The translations under genes were made by a program, and so were the position numbers. The notes beneath the pieces are model-generated. The model saw only the letters and a list, made by a program, of their open reading frames with translations, did no database searches and was not told the DNA's origin. This document shows positions 20,282 through 31,023 of a stretch of 64,000 bases of DNA, in pieces (within the stretch, counting starts at the first letter, position 1; every line of letters begins with the position of its first letter). The stretch comes from Phytopythium helicoides. Lineage: Eukaryota; Oomycota; Peronosporomycetes; Pythiales; Pythiaceae. The stretch is from positions 372,001 to 436,000 of the forward strand of contig JANFNE010000008.1 of NCBI GenBank assembly GCA_024867545.1, read 5' to 3'.

Positions 20282-23200
20282 CTATTTCTTCTTGCCCTTG
20301 GGCTTGGCCGAACGGCTCGCTGTCTGCTCACCCACCTTCTTCTCCAGTTTCTTCTGCAGCAGCTTGCGTTTGTCTGCCGTCAACTTTGGAGCTTTGTCTT
20401 TAGGCGGCGCTGCCATTTGGGCCTGGAAGCGCGAGCGCTCAAAGGCACGCACGGCATCTCCGCAACCATGAACTTCTGGCTGCGCATGGTCGTAGCAGAA
20501 TTTCAAGTTGCAAAAGCGGCAGATGCTCCCCAGCATCGTAACGCTTTTCTTGCAACGAGCACCACCGCCTACGCGCTGAAACGAGCATGCGGAGCTATTG
20601 CTAGCTTCGCGCGTGAGGAATACAAGCTCGTCCTCGTCTTTCTTGAGCTCGCTGACTGGCGCAACTGACGTTTGACTGCGTGCTGGCGTTGCGGTTGCGG
20701 ACGGAGTCGGTACTCCCTGGTTTCTTGCCCTTCTTCTTTTGGTTCTTCTTCTTCTTCTTGGATGCCGAAGCGGCTGGCGCCGGTGGTGGCGGAGGTTGCC
20801 GCGCCAATCGGCTGAGGTGAAGTTCTTTTAGCAGCGCGTTAGCGGATTGAGTGTCATCTATTGCTGCTGCGCTCGCTTCAGCGTCGCTGTCTTCCTCACT
20901 CTCACTATCGCTGGACGCTTCCATCGCCTGGAAAACACTCTTTTTGGTCTCTATGTAGCCTTCTTCGTCATCATCGCTGTCATCATTATCTTGGGAATCC
21001 GTTGTGGTCGTCTGAACTCTTGTCGACACCTGCAGACGTTTTCCAACTTTGCCTTATCGTCACTCGATGAGACTTGTTTTTCAGCGGGAGTGGGCTTATG
21101 AGTTTTAGCCGGCTTCTGCTGCAGATTCGACTTTGGCTTTGGTTGTCTATCCTCGCTACTCTTTGTCTGTGGTCGAGCATCCTTGGGCTTGACTGACTCA
21201 ATCGCTGGTATAGAAATGGTACTAGCACTGCCTTCGCCATGAACTACGTCTTCATCCAGATATTCCTGTGCGCTGCGGTATTCGCCGTGCTCTTCAAAGT
21301 GCGCTACAAGGTTAGCAAGGAATTTGTGAGCTCGGATCGTATCCGAGTCACACACAACAGCAACGTGGCGTTTGGCTCGAGTGATGGCAACGTTCATTCG
21401 CCGATCATCGGCCAGGAATCCGACCTCTCTCGCAGCATTCGAGCGGACAAGGCTCATCACAACGGCCTCCTTTTCGCACCCTTGAAACCCATCCACTGAT
21501 CGAATCTCAAGCTTTGGGAACTCGTCCAGTAGTAGCGACTTCAACGCCTGAACTTGTTTGTTGTACGGCGTAATGATGGCGACTTCGTCTTCCTTCAGCC
21601 CAGCACTCAATAGCGCACGAATGTGCTTGGCGACTACAAGAGCCTCTCCTTCATTCGACTTGGACATTTTGAGTAGCGGGTTTGACTTGGAACTCTCATC
21701 ATCATCTTTGTCTTCTTCAAGCTCGCATCCAGCTGTATCGAGCAACAATAACGTCGCATTCAGCAACTCGTCGTCCTTGTCGATCGACACATGTGGTAGC
21801 TCGTGCAGTTTCCGGGTAGCGACGCCTTCAAAGCTACCGAGCTCTCCTTTGTACATGGCCTTTGAGCACCAGTCGCTGATATCCTGGTGCATTCGGTACT
21901 GAACATTCAGCATCTTGACAACGTCTTGGGTGTGCGCCATCTGAGTGACACGATCAAAAAGAGTAACATCTAGACCTTTTGAAGCGGCTGACTTTGATTT
22001 GATTGTCGGCGGAAGTTGAAGGTGATCACCAGCGAGCACACAGCGCTTCGCCTTGAGAATGGGGATCCAGCACGATGCCTCTAGTGCCTGTGCTGCCTCG
22101 TCAATCACCACAAGGTCAAAAGTAAGGTCGCGCAGCAGTTTCGACGCGGCGCCAACATTCGTAGCAAAAACCACATCGCTGTGCTTGAGCAGTTCACCGA
22201 CAACTTTCTGTTCGCGCTCGCGAATCTCCTTGCGGTTCGCTTTCAGCTCGCGCCGCATGTTGGCTCGCACCGATCGATCACGGGTCTTTTGCAATTTGCT
22301 GAGCATCGCGGTCGTCTCTTTCCGGATATCCTCCACGATTTCTGTTCCCTCCGCCGCCTGGATCTTGGCATCTAAGCAGTACGGTAGGATTTGCGGTAGA
22401 ACTCTCGCCGGATGGCCGATTCGCGTCAGTCGAAGCCTTTTGCCGCCAGTCCGACTGCTCGCTGCCGCAAGCTTCTCAAGGACGTTGTCGACAGCAATGT
22501 TGGACGGTGCACACACCAGCACTTTCATCTCAAATCTGGCGACTGCCTGCAAAATAAACTCAACGACCGGTTGTGGTCTTTCCCGTTCCCGGTGGGCCGT
22601 GGATCAAAGCCAGGTCTTGGATGCGAGCGCGAAGCGGATGGCCTCGACCTGCGACTCGTTCAGCCCCGTCGTGAACGGCCGTAATGTCCGGCAGCGGCGT
22701 CGTCCAGCTCGGTGCCTTTCCCGAAAACACACTAGGCCAATCATTCATATTAGAGCCCATTCTACCACGAATACAGCGCAGTCCATTCACGTACACCTCG
22801 ACAACGTTTTGCGCTTGTCCATAGTCGAATTTGGCGAGCTGGTCGAGCGCGCTGGAGATCTTGAGAACGTGGCTTGGTTGGCCAGTCGGTCAAGCGTAAT
22901 ACCATTGCCCTGGGCCAGTAGCTCGTCCTCATCCACGTCTCCGTTGTTCCCATCGGCACTGAGCGCGACCGAGATGAACTTTTCCTCGACCCTCGCGACG
23001 ATGCCCGTGGGCAGCTTGGCGTCCGCACTTCCCCCACTCTTCTTGGTCCGCAGCTGCACGAGGTCTCCGACCGTGAACTGGTGTGGTTTGGGTGGCAACG
23101 GCAACGCGAGTCGCAGCAGCGAGCGGCCAAACAGCGCGGTGGACAGCTGCGCGAGCGCCAGATTCGCGAGCACGCCCGGGTTCTCAGCGTCGCTCAGCGC

Positions 23201-23326
23201 TCGCAGCTCCTCGCGCACGGCGTCGACCTCCTCCTTCTGCTCGAGCGCCAGCAGCTGCCGCGTGTCGGTGAGCCACCTGTCGAGCGCCAGCGGGGGCTTC
23301 CCGCCGGTCTCCCTACCGCCTGCCAT
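20282..23326 (-). CDS. IGHMBP2: IGHMBP2/SMUBP-2-like UPF1-type helicase with AN1 zinc finger, frame broken
   Basis: An SF1B RNA/DNA helicase linked to ribosomes and tRNA in animals. In order it has an N-terminal beta-barrel region (FTVGDLVQLRTKKSG), Walker A GPPGTGKTT, DEAAQALEA, GDHLQLPPTI, YRMHQDIS, SVDGFQGCEKE and AITRAKRHVAV. An acidic, Lys-rich linker leads to a C-terminal AN1 zinc finger (CRFCNLKFCYDHAQPEVHGC). No R3H domain was seen. Reading needs six single-base frame changes: missing bases at about 22869, 22616-22619 and 21030, and extra bases at 22679, 22568 and 20657. Conserved motifs continue on both sides of each. The ATG at 23326 lies 128 bp from the divergent FAF2-like start. 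The 21030 break sits in low-complexity sequence and could hide an intron. Confidence 0.85.
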
Positions 23327-23454
23327 GATGGTGATGGATCTTCCAAGTCAAATGGGCCTTCTATTGAGGGCGTTGAACGAGGGAGAGGAAAAGGGAAACC
23401 GAGCCACGCGGCATAGTGAAGCGCAGTCATTCGCGCGCGGATCGCGGGAGGAAC

Positions 23455-24908
23455 ATGACGGAAGGAGCTGCGGACGAGGGCCTGCGCCGGCGCCACGTGG
23501 GCGAAGGGAGCGACGGCGTGGACAGCGAGGGCGGCGACTCGCGCGCGGCGTCGCAGGGCTCGGAGCGCTCCTCGACGCCGCGCGCGCGGCCGCAGAAAGG
23601 CTTCGTGGAGCTGCTGTTCTCGCCGCTGAGCTTCGTGCTGGGCGACGGCGAGCCCGAGGACCCGCAGGTGTCGACGCGCGCGTTCACGCGGAACTTGAGG
23701 CGGCGGTATGGGGAGGACGTGACGCCGCGCTTTGAGCACACGTCGTTCCGAGACGCCGTGTCCACGGCGCGCACGGCCTCCAAGTTCCTGCTCGTGTTCC
23801 TACACTCGACGATCCACGAGGACGCGGACGCGTTCTGCCGGTGCGTTGGCGAGTGGTGTGGACTGTCGGATCGTGCGGCAACAATCTACTGACGACCGAG
23901 CAGCAAGTCGCTGTGCACGCCAGAGATGAGCGAGTACTTGAACAACAGCGACTGCATCGTGTCCTGGGCTGGCTGCGTGCAGCAGGCTGAGGGCTTCGGC
24001 GTCAGTCTGTCGCTCGGATGCGCCAAGTTCCCGTTCCTCGCGCTGCTCTCATGCGTTTCGCGCGGCATCAATGTCGTCGAGAAGATTACTGGTGCGAGGA
24101 AACCGCCTGCAGTTCTAGTTGTCGCGAAGCTCATGCGGTTCCGATTCTTCTCGCAGACAACCTACCCGCTCGCCAGATCATCCAGCGGCTCGAGGCGGCA
24201 GTGGAGCGCAACAACCAGATCCTGGCGACAGCGCGCCGCATCCGCCAGCAGCGGTACAGCTCTATTCGATCTCATGACACGTTCAGATCGCCAGTCTCAT
24301 TAGTGTGCCTTTGCTCTGACAGATCAGAGGCGCAGATTCTGCGTGAGCAGCAGGACCTCGAGTACCAGGAGTCGCTGGCTGCCGACCGGCGCCGCGAGGA
24401 AGAGGCTCGGCGACAGCAGCAGCTGGAAGAGGAGGAGAGGCAGCGACAGGAGGAGGAGGCGCGTCGCGCCGAAGAAGAGAAGCATCGCGAAGAGGCTCGG
24501 CGCCAGGCCGAAATCGCCGAGAAGCGCGAGCGACTCGCTGGATCAGAACCGCCGTCTCGCCGCCCGCCTCCAGGCGCCGACTACAAGACGGCTGTCATCA
24601 AGTTTCATCTTCACAACGGCACGCGGCTCGAGCGCGTCTTTTACGCGCACGATACTCTGCAGACCGTGCGCGACTACATTGACGTCGAGTTCTTTGACCG
24701 CGACATCGCCATTACCAACTATGAGCTGGCAACCAACTTCCCAAAGAAAGTCTACGGCCCCGAACTGCTCGATGTCTCGCTCACCGATGCGGTACGTCAA
24801 CGAGCAGTGCAATTGAACATTGTCAAAGGGCTAATATCTTGTTGCGTCTTTGGACATCAGGGTTTGGCGCCGCAGTCGCTCGTGTTCGTGCAGGATCTCG
24901 ACTCATAG
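23455..24908 (+). CDS. FAF2: FAF2/UBXD8-like UAS-UBX protein
   Basis: Five exons (23455-23840, 23904-24091, 24157-24253, 24323-24791, 24861-24908) give 395 residues with every junction in phase. After a disordered N-terminus and a segment matching the FAF2 hairpin region (FVELLFSPLSFVL) comes a UAS thioredoxin-like domain. A long Glu/Arg coiled coil follows (EEARRQQQLEEEERQRQEEE), then a C-terminal UBX domain ending LVFVQDLDS. FAF2 sits in the ER and lipid-droplet membrane and recruits p97/VCP for ER-associated degradation. The third intron is supported because it joins INVVEKIT to DNLPARQIIQRLE, matching the FAF2 pattern. Confidence 0.88.
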
Positions 24909-25099
24909 ATCTGAATCTGTTATCCGGTGCACGTTGGCACCTCGTGGGCAGCATTTGCTGTCGTCTAAAAAAATGCACGCTCAACGATTCCTTGTATGCC
25001 ATGCTTCACGTCTACCGCGCCATTCATTCAGCTCAACATCGTGCTTCCACTTATAACTCAATATCCACTACCACCCGTTGATTCCCGCCGTCCACAGGT

Positions 25100-25662
25100 T
25101 CAGTTGATCTCCAACTTGCCAATCCTCGCAGCCTCTTCGTATGGCCGAGCGCTCGCTCGCTCCTGGATGGCCTTGGGGTCTTCGGGTAGAAACTCAAACT
25201 GCCACGAGTCGGACAGAAATCTGTCACGATGGGTAAGCGTCAGCATCATCAAGTAGATGCTTGAGCGCTGCAGCCGAAGTCCCCAGTGACGGTTGCGAAC
25301 AATGCTCGGATCGGGATTCGTTTGGTCATATGCATCCTGCGATGGAGCAGTTGGCATTTGCAGTCGGTGCGCAAGCCAAGGGTACTTGCTACTCACCTGC
25401 ACAGCTCCAAGTAGCGCACAAGGCATCGATAAGAGTGGACTGTTGTCTGCATGCTTGAGCATGTACATCTTGTCGGTGAAGACGTTGCAGAACCTGAGAA
25501 CAGCTACTTATCAACTGCCGAGTCAAGACGAAGCGGCTTATCCCTGTGCACGCACCACCTCTCCCTTAGCTGCTGCTCCATGAGCCAGATGACGGCAACA
25601 CCAGGCGCGGGTCGTGTGATCTCGAGCTCGAAGAGCCTATTATTGGGTCCCTGAATCACCAT
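25100..25662 (-). CDS. Tandem small-gene family, copy A (intact, unknown function)
   Basis: Three exons (25556-25662, 25397-25493, 25100-25336) joined by introns of 62 and 60 bp give 146 residues. Exon 1 encodes MVIQGPNNRLFELEITRPAP and a VAVIWLMEQ strand. Exon 2, of 97 nt as in copies C and D, begins with Phe-Cys-Asn and ends MPCALLGAVQ. Exon 3 ends in SWQFEFLPEDPKAIQE. No signal peptide or membrane segment is present. The alternating hydrophobic strands suggest a small beta-rich domain. I do not recognise the family. Three relatives follow in the same orientation up to 27858. Confidence 0.7.
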
Positions 25663-25818
25663 CGTGCCGTTGCGACTGCAAGAGAAGTGAACATGAAAAT
25701 CCGCGCAGTATGAGACAAGACAGAATGTCATTCGCCTTAAAGCATCAAGCCGCCGCTCAAGAACAGGAGATCAACTACTGCGTCTTAGTCTGTGGCTCGT
25801 ACAAGCACTCAGCTCCTC

Positions 25819-26382
25819 TCAATTCAGGAGCGCACTCTTGCTTGTCAATCTTGGCGTGTGGAAAGATATTCGCACGTCGCGAATCGCTTCAGGGTCTTCC
25901 GGGTATAGCTTGAACATCCATGTTACCACATCTTGATACGGCTGCCTGTAATTGAGATCATCGAATAGGTGCTCGTCTCTGGAATCCTGATGGACCAATA
26001 ACTCGTTGGTTGGATAGTAAGACTCTCTCTGTCGTATGAATCCTGACAACAGGATTTGGCGAGTGAGGTCTTGTGCAACAAAATTCGTGACTCCACGAAA
26101 AAATGACTACTACCTCTAGGGCTCCGAGCACTGCCCGTGGCATACACTTCAAGGGATTGAAACGGCTCCCGACGTTTGCATCAAATCACTTCTTGATCGG
26201 AACGTTGCAGAACCTGCAAACACGGTCTCGTGTCATCACCTCCCCGTATCATAAACCAAGGCTGCATCAACTCACCATTTCTCGTGGTTCGTTTGCTCCT
26301 CCAGCCAAATCACAGCAGTACTGGCCGCTGGCCAGGTTACCTCCAGAGAGAAAAGCTGATCATTGGGTCCGGAGAGTATCAT
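25819..26382 (-). pseudogene. Tandem small-gene family, copy B (nonsense and frameshift)
   Basis: Exon 1 (26276-26382) is exactly 107 nt, as in copy A, and encodes MILSGPNDQLFSLEVTWPA. After the matching intron, exon 2 (26114-26213) opens with the family Phe-Cys-Asn but hits an in-frame TGA nine codons in. Beyond it, family-like sequence continues in the same frame to RAVLGALE. Exon 3 starts in frame (DSYDRESL) but must shift frame near 25925-25945 to reach the conserved end WMFKLYPEDPEAIRD. One stop plus one shift, with splice sites retained, indicates recent inactivation. Confidence 0.7.
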
Positions 26383-26387
26383 GCCGA

Positions 26388-26391
<4 letters not shown>

Positions 26392-26423
<32 letters not shown>
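26392..26423. repeat. GA dinucleotide microsatellite
   Basis: About sixteen AG/GA units lie immediately upstream of the copy B start, in its presumed promoter or leader. Confidence 0.9.
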
Positions 26424-26426
<3 letters not shown>

Positions 26427-26621
26427 ACAAGTGAGATCGCTTATAGCTCACAACCAATGTTCACAAAGACTTTCCTCGAAATCACCGCGATTGACGCGAG
26501 CAAAATCTCTATTCAAATCCTCATACCTCATACAAAATAATTCACTGTCAAGCTTTGCGAGGTGACGTTGAGACGTCTCGCTAACCCAATTACTTCTCTC
26601 CTGAACTCTCTCCATTTGAAT

Positions 26622-27140
26622 CTACGTAAGAGCGAGCTTCTGGATGGTCTTGACATCTTGAGGCTGAAATACTCAAACACCCAGGACTCGAAACGGCTTC
26701 TAATGTAACTCAGAGTTTCAACAAGTAAGTACTCGAGTGCTCAAGCCGAATACTCGAGCCTGTGTTACGGCCGATATTTGCGTCATCGTCGGTTTGCTGG
26801 AAAGCGTTCTAATCTCCAACCAATCATTAGCCTTCATATATACCCCGTCGATACTACAAAGGATTGAGCTCACCTCGAGGGCACCGAGTAACGCATCCGG
26901 CATCGACTCGAAGCAACTACCACTCGAGTGCTTCAGCGAGTTGATGCTGCTTGTGAAGATGTTGCAATACCTGCTCAATTCACCAGCTGGTTCGTAAGCC
27001 TTTGCATCAATCCATCTTGGTTGTTTGGCCCGCCATTTGTCTTGGAATTCTTGCTCCACAAGCCAAACAACCGCGACCTTAGACGTTGGCCACGTAATCT
27101 CAAGCTCCAAGCGCTGGTTATTTGGACCGTTGATCACCAT
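26622..27140 (-). pseudogene. Tandem small-gene family, copy C (decayed)
   Basis: The start MVINGPNNQRLELEITWP and WLVEQEFQDKW are family-like. At the position where the other copies have a GT donor, this copy has GC (GCGGGC at 27033), and the 63-nt intron region is an open in-frame stretch. Exon 2 (26874-26970) keeps the 97-nt size and MPDALLGALE. The third exon lacks its first part and needs at least two frame changes to read IRLEHSSTYLL, SYIRSRFESWVFEY and PQDVKTIQKLALT. It is probably non-functional, though a shorter product from the first 300 bp is possible. Confidence 0.65.
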
Positions 27141-27313
27141 CGTATGTAGTCGGCAGACAGCAGCTTCTTGCTAAAAGATAAGGGCTGACCTGTCCGTGCT
27201 CAAGAACGAAAAAGTTCGAAGAAATCGCCGCTAGCACGAGAGTCGTGTATTTTGACGAGAGAGTTACTTGGCCATTCCAAACCTTGGCTTCAATCCATCC
27301 CTGAAGCTTGGCG

Positions 27314-27858
27314 TCATTGAAGCGCGCGACCGTCCTTGCGCACCACGATAGTCATCGGGTCATCCGGCGACATTGGAAACATCCACGAGCACCAGACTCC
27401 GCCGACAGTGAACGAGATGCTGAGCTCCATGTAGTACGCGCTCACGCTCTTGAGCTCAAACGAAGTCGACGTCCCCTCTTTTTTGCTGTCGCTCGCGGCG
27501 TCAAAGGCGTCCTGAGAAGGCAGGGTTGGCGAGACTTTAAATATTCGAGATGACGACGAGCTCTTCCGATTGCTCTCACCTGAATTATACCAAGCAGCGT
27601 GTGCGGCATCGTGGCGAACGGGTTCTTGTTGCTTCTGCAGTACATAACTCCTTCGTCGAAGCGGATGTTGCAAAACCTGGCTCAAAACTCGTTCAGAAGC
27701 AAGCCAACGACACCACTTCACTCTCATGAATCTCACCATCTCTCACGCATCTTCTTCTCTTCGAGCCAGATGACCGCAGCTTTCAGCGACGGACGCGTGA
27801 TGCGCAGGTAGTAGCTCTGCCCCGTTGGCCCCTTGATCAGCAGCGGTCCTCCCAGCAT
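27314..27858 (-). CDS. Tandem small-gene family, copy D (intact, unknown function)
   Basis: Three exons (27737-27858, 27580-27676, 27314-27511) give 138 residues. An in-frame TGA just upstream fixes the ATG at 27858. Exon 1 reads MLGGPLLIKGPTGQSYYL, then ITRPSLKAAVIWLEEKKM. Exon 2 is 97 nt (FCNIRFDEG to MPHTLLGIIQ). Exon 3 carries SWMFPMSPDDPMTIVV. It is the most diverged member, has no recognisable domain, and is divergent from the SFT2 gene. Confidence 0.7.
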
Positions 27859-28239
27859 CCCGCCCAAGTCGCTCGTTCAGCAGCCGCAGGAATCTCGATG
27901 TTGTGTCAAATCCACGAATGCCGTGAGATCTCGAGAGTGCCTCAACGGGCCACCTCCAACTGCCGCATCCGCTGGAGTCTCATCGAGTGGCTGCAAGCGG
28001 TGCAACGGCGGCTGCTGCGAGACGAGGCTCCGCGCGCGTGTTCTCCATGACGACCGCGGCATCACTGCTTGCTCTCGCCCTCTCAACCACTTCAACTTGG
28101 CTAGAGGCACACAAAAAGGCAATGTATCTGTTGGTGCCGCAACGACACTCCTCCCGCCACCATCCAGGAAAATCAAGCCGAAAAATAGCACCCATGTGTG
28201 TCAAAAGCAAAACTCCCCAACGCCTCAAAATAGCGCGGC
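27859..28239. promoter_or_regulatory. Divergent promoter region, copy D and SFT2
   Basis: 381 bp between divergent starts. No additional gene was seen. Confidence 0.4.
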
Positions 28240-29160
28240 ATGGTGGGCTTCGGCGACTTCTTCAGCCGCCGCCAGCAGGGCGAGCAGCAGTCCGCGAAGC
28301 CCCAGGCGCCCGCCAAGGCCTCGACGAAGCCCTCGACCTCGAGCTCCGCCGCTTCCGCGACCTCCAGCGCCGCCCAGGAGGCCAAGATCAAGGCGAGCGC
28401 GGCCATGGACCAGATCAAAGTCATCATCACGGGCGACAAGTCCTCCGCGCCGACCTCGGGGCTCGAGTCCGTCACGTCCTCGTGCCCGTCGCTGTCCAAG
28501 CAGCAGCGGCTCGCGGGCTTTGCCTGCTGCTTCGTGATCGGCTACATCATCAGCTTCGGGGTGTGTGTCGATTAGGTTGGTGGTGGTGACGATGGCTGCT
28601 ACTGATGGCGAGAGTTTGTCTACAGTCCACGTTCGCGCTAATTGCCGGAGACGACAATGGCGCCAAGTTTGGCATCACCTACACGCTCGGCAATGTCATC
28701 GCACTCTGCGGGTGTGCCAATCCATTTTACGCGCTGATTGTCTGCTGAGCTAACAGGTTTGTGCAGATCGGGCTTCCTCGTTGGTCCGTGCCAGCAGGTG
28801 AAGCTCATGATGAAGCCCGTGCGCCGCGTTGCCGCAATCATCTACCTCGTCATGATTGTTGTCGTTCTGGCTGTCGCCATCGCGGTAAGCAACTGTGCGC
28901 ATTCACCTCAAAGCCGTTCATATCTAATGGAAACTCGATCACCAAACAGGCGCCACACCTCGGTGGACTGGTGCTCTTCTTGGTGTTCATCCAGTTTATG
29001 GCTGCTGTCTGGTATGTTTGATCAAGCCTACTTTGCTTTATCTTCCACTTTGCTAACGATTACTTCCCACGAAAGGTACTCGGCGAGCTACGTTCCGTTC
29101 GGACGCAAGATCATTACCAGCGTATGCACCAAGGTCTGCGGCTCGGCCGTGGGTAGCTAG
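28240..29160 (+). CDS. SFT2: SFT2-family vesicle transport membrane protein
   Basis: Five exons (28240-28560, 28626-28711, 28767-28884, 28950-29011, 29076-29160) give 223 residues. A Ser/Ala/Lys-rich cytosolic N-terminus of about 85 residues precedes four membrane segments with the SFT2 pattern: LAGFACCFVIGYIIS, a short loop with TLGNVIALCGSGFLVGP, AAIIYLVMIVVVLAVA and LVLFLVFIQFMAAVWYS. SFT2 proteins act in retrograde endosome-to-Golgi fusion. Splice phases all agree. Confidence 0.9.
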
Positions 29161-29535
29161 CCTCCGCTCCGCACATTGACAACACCTGGTAGATGCCTTC
29201 GCACCCCATTCACCTCGTTCCGACCTGCTTAGAGGCAGACCTAATCCATCCCGATGTACGATAGCGAGAAAGATGCATTTCGCCTCATCAACCAGTACAA
29301 GCGTGAAAACAAGAAAGCCATGCACCCACGATAAAACAATCCATTGCGTTGAAATCAAACAAACATGCAGGCATCTATTGAAAACTAAACACTAGGCAGA
29401 CGGTCTTCTGTCGACCGCATGGTTGTGGTAGTCGATCGCTCAGATGGAAAGCAAGGAGCAATATTGCAATCCTCACTCTGCACATGAGAAGGTCAAATAT
29501 CATGGACCCACGCGTGGCTTGAATATCACCGCCGC
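29161..29535. other. Convergent intergenic region
   Basis: 375 bp between the SFT2 and amino-acid transporter stops, holding their 3' ends. No gene was seen. Confidence 0.4.
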
Positions 29536-31023
29536 TTAGTTGGTGCCGTAGTACGACGTGTTGGTGTACACGACGTCGCTGTACTCGTCGGGGCAGTACG
29601 GGAAGTTGACGCTGCTGCTCGAGTCCGTGAAGAGCGACTTGCCGGACGTGTACGTCACGTACACACCGAGCACCGAGCAGAGCAGGATGATAATGATGCC
29701 GATGACCTTCTCGTAGATCGGCACCTTGCGCCAGAAGACCTTGAGGTAGAAGAAGATCGGCAGGATCATGCACGCGAGCGAGACACAGCAGGCGCCGACA
29801 AAGTCCGAGAAGTCCATGAAGTGGTCCTTGAAAATGATGGCGAGGATCAGCAGGATGACCACCACGACCGTGCGGAGCGTCATATACTTGATGGTGTTGG
29901 CCGTGCCACGGTACTCAGCGCGGAGCTCCTCGAACTCAATGTCGTACTCGGCATCAGCGAGCGACGTGACCGAGAAGCCGTGCGAGACAGAGTTGGCCGT
30001 GGCCGACGCAGCGGCGTTGCCCTCCTTGACGATGAGCTCGGGGGTCGAGACGCCCTGGAAACCGGTCTCTTCGTCGGCAGCGTCAGCAGCAACATCGTCC
30101 TTGATCTGCGGACGCTTGTGCATGCCCAGGATGCCACGCTCAGCGATGTACATGACAGGGTTCAGGATGACCGAGAAACCGATCGTGATATGCACCTGCA
30201 TGAGCAGATAGGCGAGCACGACGGCGGCACGGCTGGCGTTCAGGTTGAGGGCAGTGCCGCCGACAGCGAACAGAAGGTTGCCGGGGATCTGGCAGCCGAC
30301 GTAGGCGAACGAGGTCTCACCGATGATGAGGAACAGGCACATGGTGAAGATCATGGTGAATGCAACAACACGCGGCATGCGCTCGGGCTGCGAGTGCTCG
30401 CGCTGGAGGGCCGGCACAAGCACAGCGGCCGAGTACGCAAGTGCGAGGTTGCCAAATGAAGCGGTAGCCTGCTCGAGCGAGAGGTCCGGGTGGATAACAG
30501 ACGGATGGTCGCTGCCAATGCCCTTGACGAGCAGAGCGAGCGCGATACCATCAGCGAGGACCGTGCCGAGGAAGCCAGCGGCGGCGGCAACGGCGTTCTC
30601 CTTGAGCGTTGGCGTGAGGAACACGGGCAGCAGCATGATAGCCATGACGGCACTCCACGCAGCCTGGCCAAGCGAGTCGGGCGAGATACCGTCGAGCAGA
30701 ATGCCGCCAAGCACGAGGAAGGCGCAGGGCACGAGGCAGCAGACACCGAACTGGGCGAACAGCACGATGGCGCGGCCAATGGGGCCGCAGCACCACTCGC
30801 CGACGTCACCGTAGGTCTTGACGGACTTGGGGGCGGCGAGCATGACGCGCGAGATGGCGACGCAGGAGCAGACGTTGATGAAGCCCATGACGACCATGGC
30901 AATGGTGGCGATCACGGGGCCGGAGCGCGCAAAGTTGGCCGGCAGGCCGAGCGTGCCGATGCCGTAGACGCAGCAGAAGAAGTTGAAGGCGATCTTGAGG
31001 TCCTCGACCGTGAAGAGCGCCAT
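29536..31023 (-). CDS. Amino acid/auxin permease family transporter (AAAP)
   Basis: A single exon of 495 residues from an ATG. About eleven hydrophobic segments are visible. The first carries the family hallmark IGTLGLPANFARSG, followed by VVMGFINVCSCVAIS. A long hydrophilic loop lies around residues 295-375, before the last three segments. The layout matches SLC32/36/38-type vacuolar or plasma-membrane amino-acid transporters. Substrate cannot be told from the sequence. No introns or breaks. Confidence 0.88.
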   Translation of the reverse strand: MALFTVEDLKIAFNFFCCVYGIGTLGLPANFARSGPVIATIAMVVMGFINVCSCVAISRVMLAAPKSVKTYGDVGEWCCGPIGRAIVLFAQFGVCCLVPCAFLVLGGILLDGISPDSLGQAAWSAVMAIMLLPVFLTPTLKENAVAAAAGFLGTVLADGIALALLVKGIGSDHPSVIHPDLSLEQATASFGNLALAYSAAVLVPALQREHSQPERMPRVVAFTMIFTMCLFLIIGETSFAYVGCQIPGNLLFAVGGTALNLNASRAAVVLAYLLMQVHITIGFSVILNPVMYIAERGILGMHKRPQIKDDVAADAADEETGFQGVSTPELIVKEGNAAASATANSVSHGFSVTSLADAEYDIEFEELRAEYRGTANTIKYMTLRTVVVVILLILAIIFKDHFMDFSDFVGACCVSLACMILPIFFYLKVFWRKVPIYEKVIGIIIILLCSVLGVYVTYTSGKSLFTDSSSSVNFPYCPDEYSDVVYTNTSYYGTN

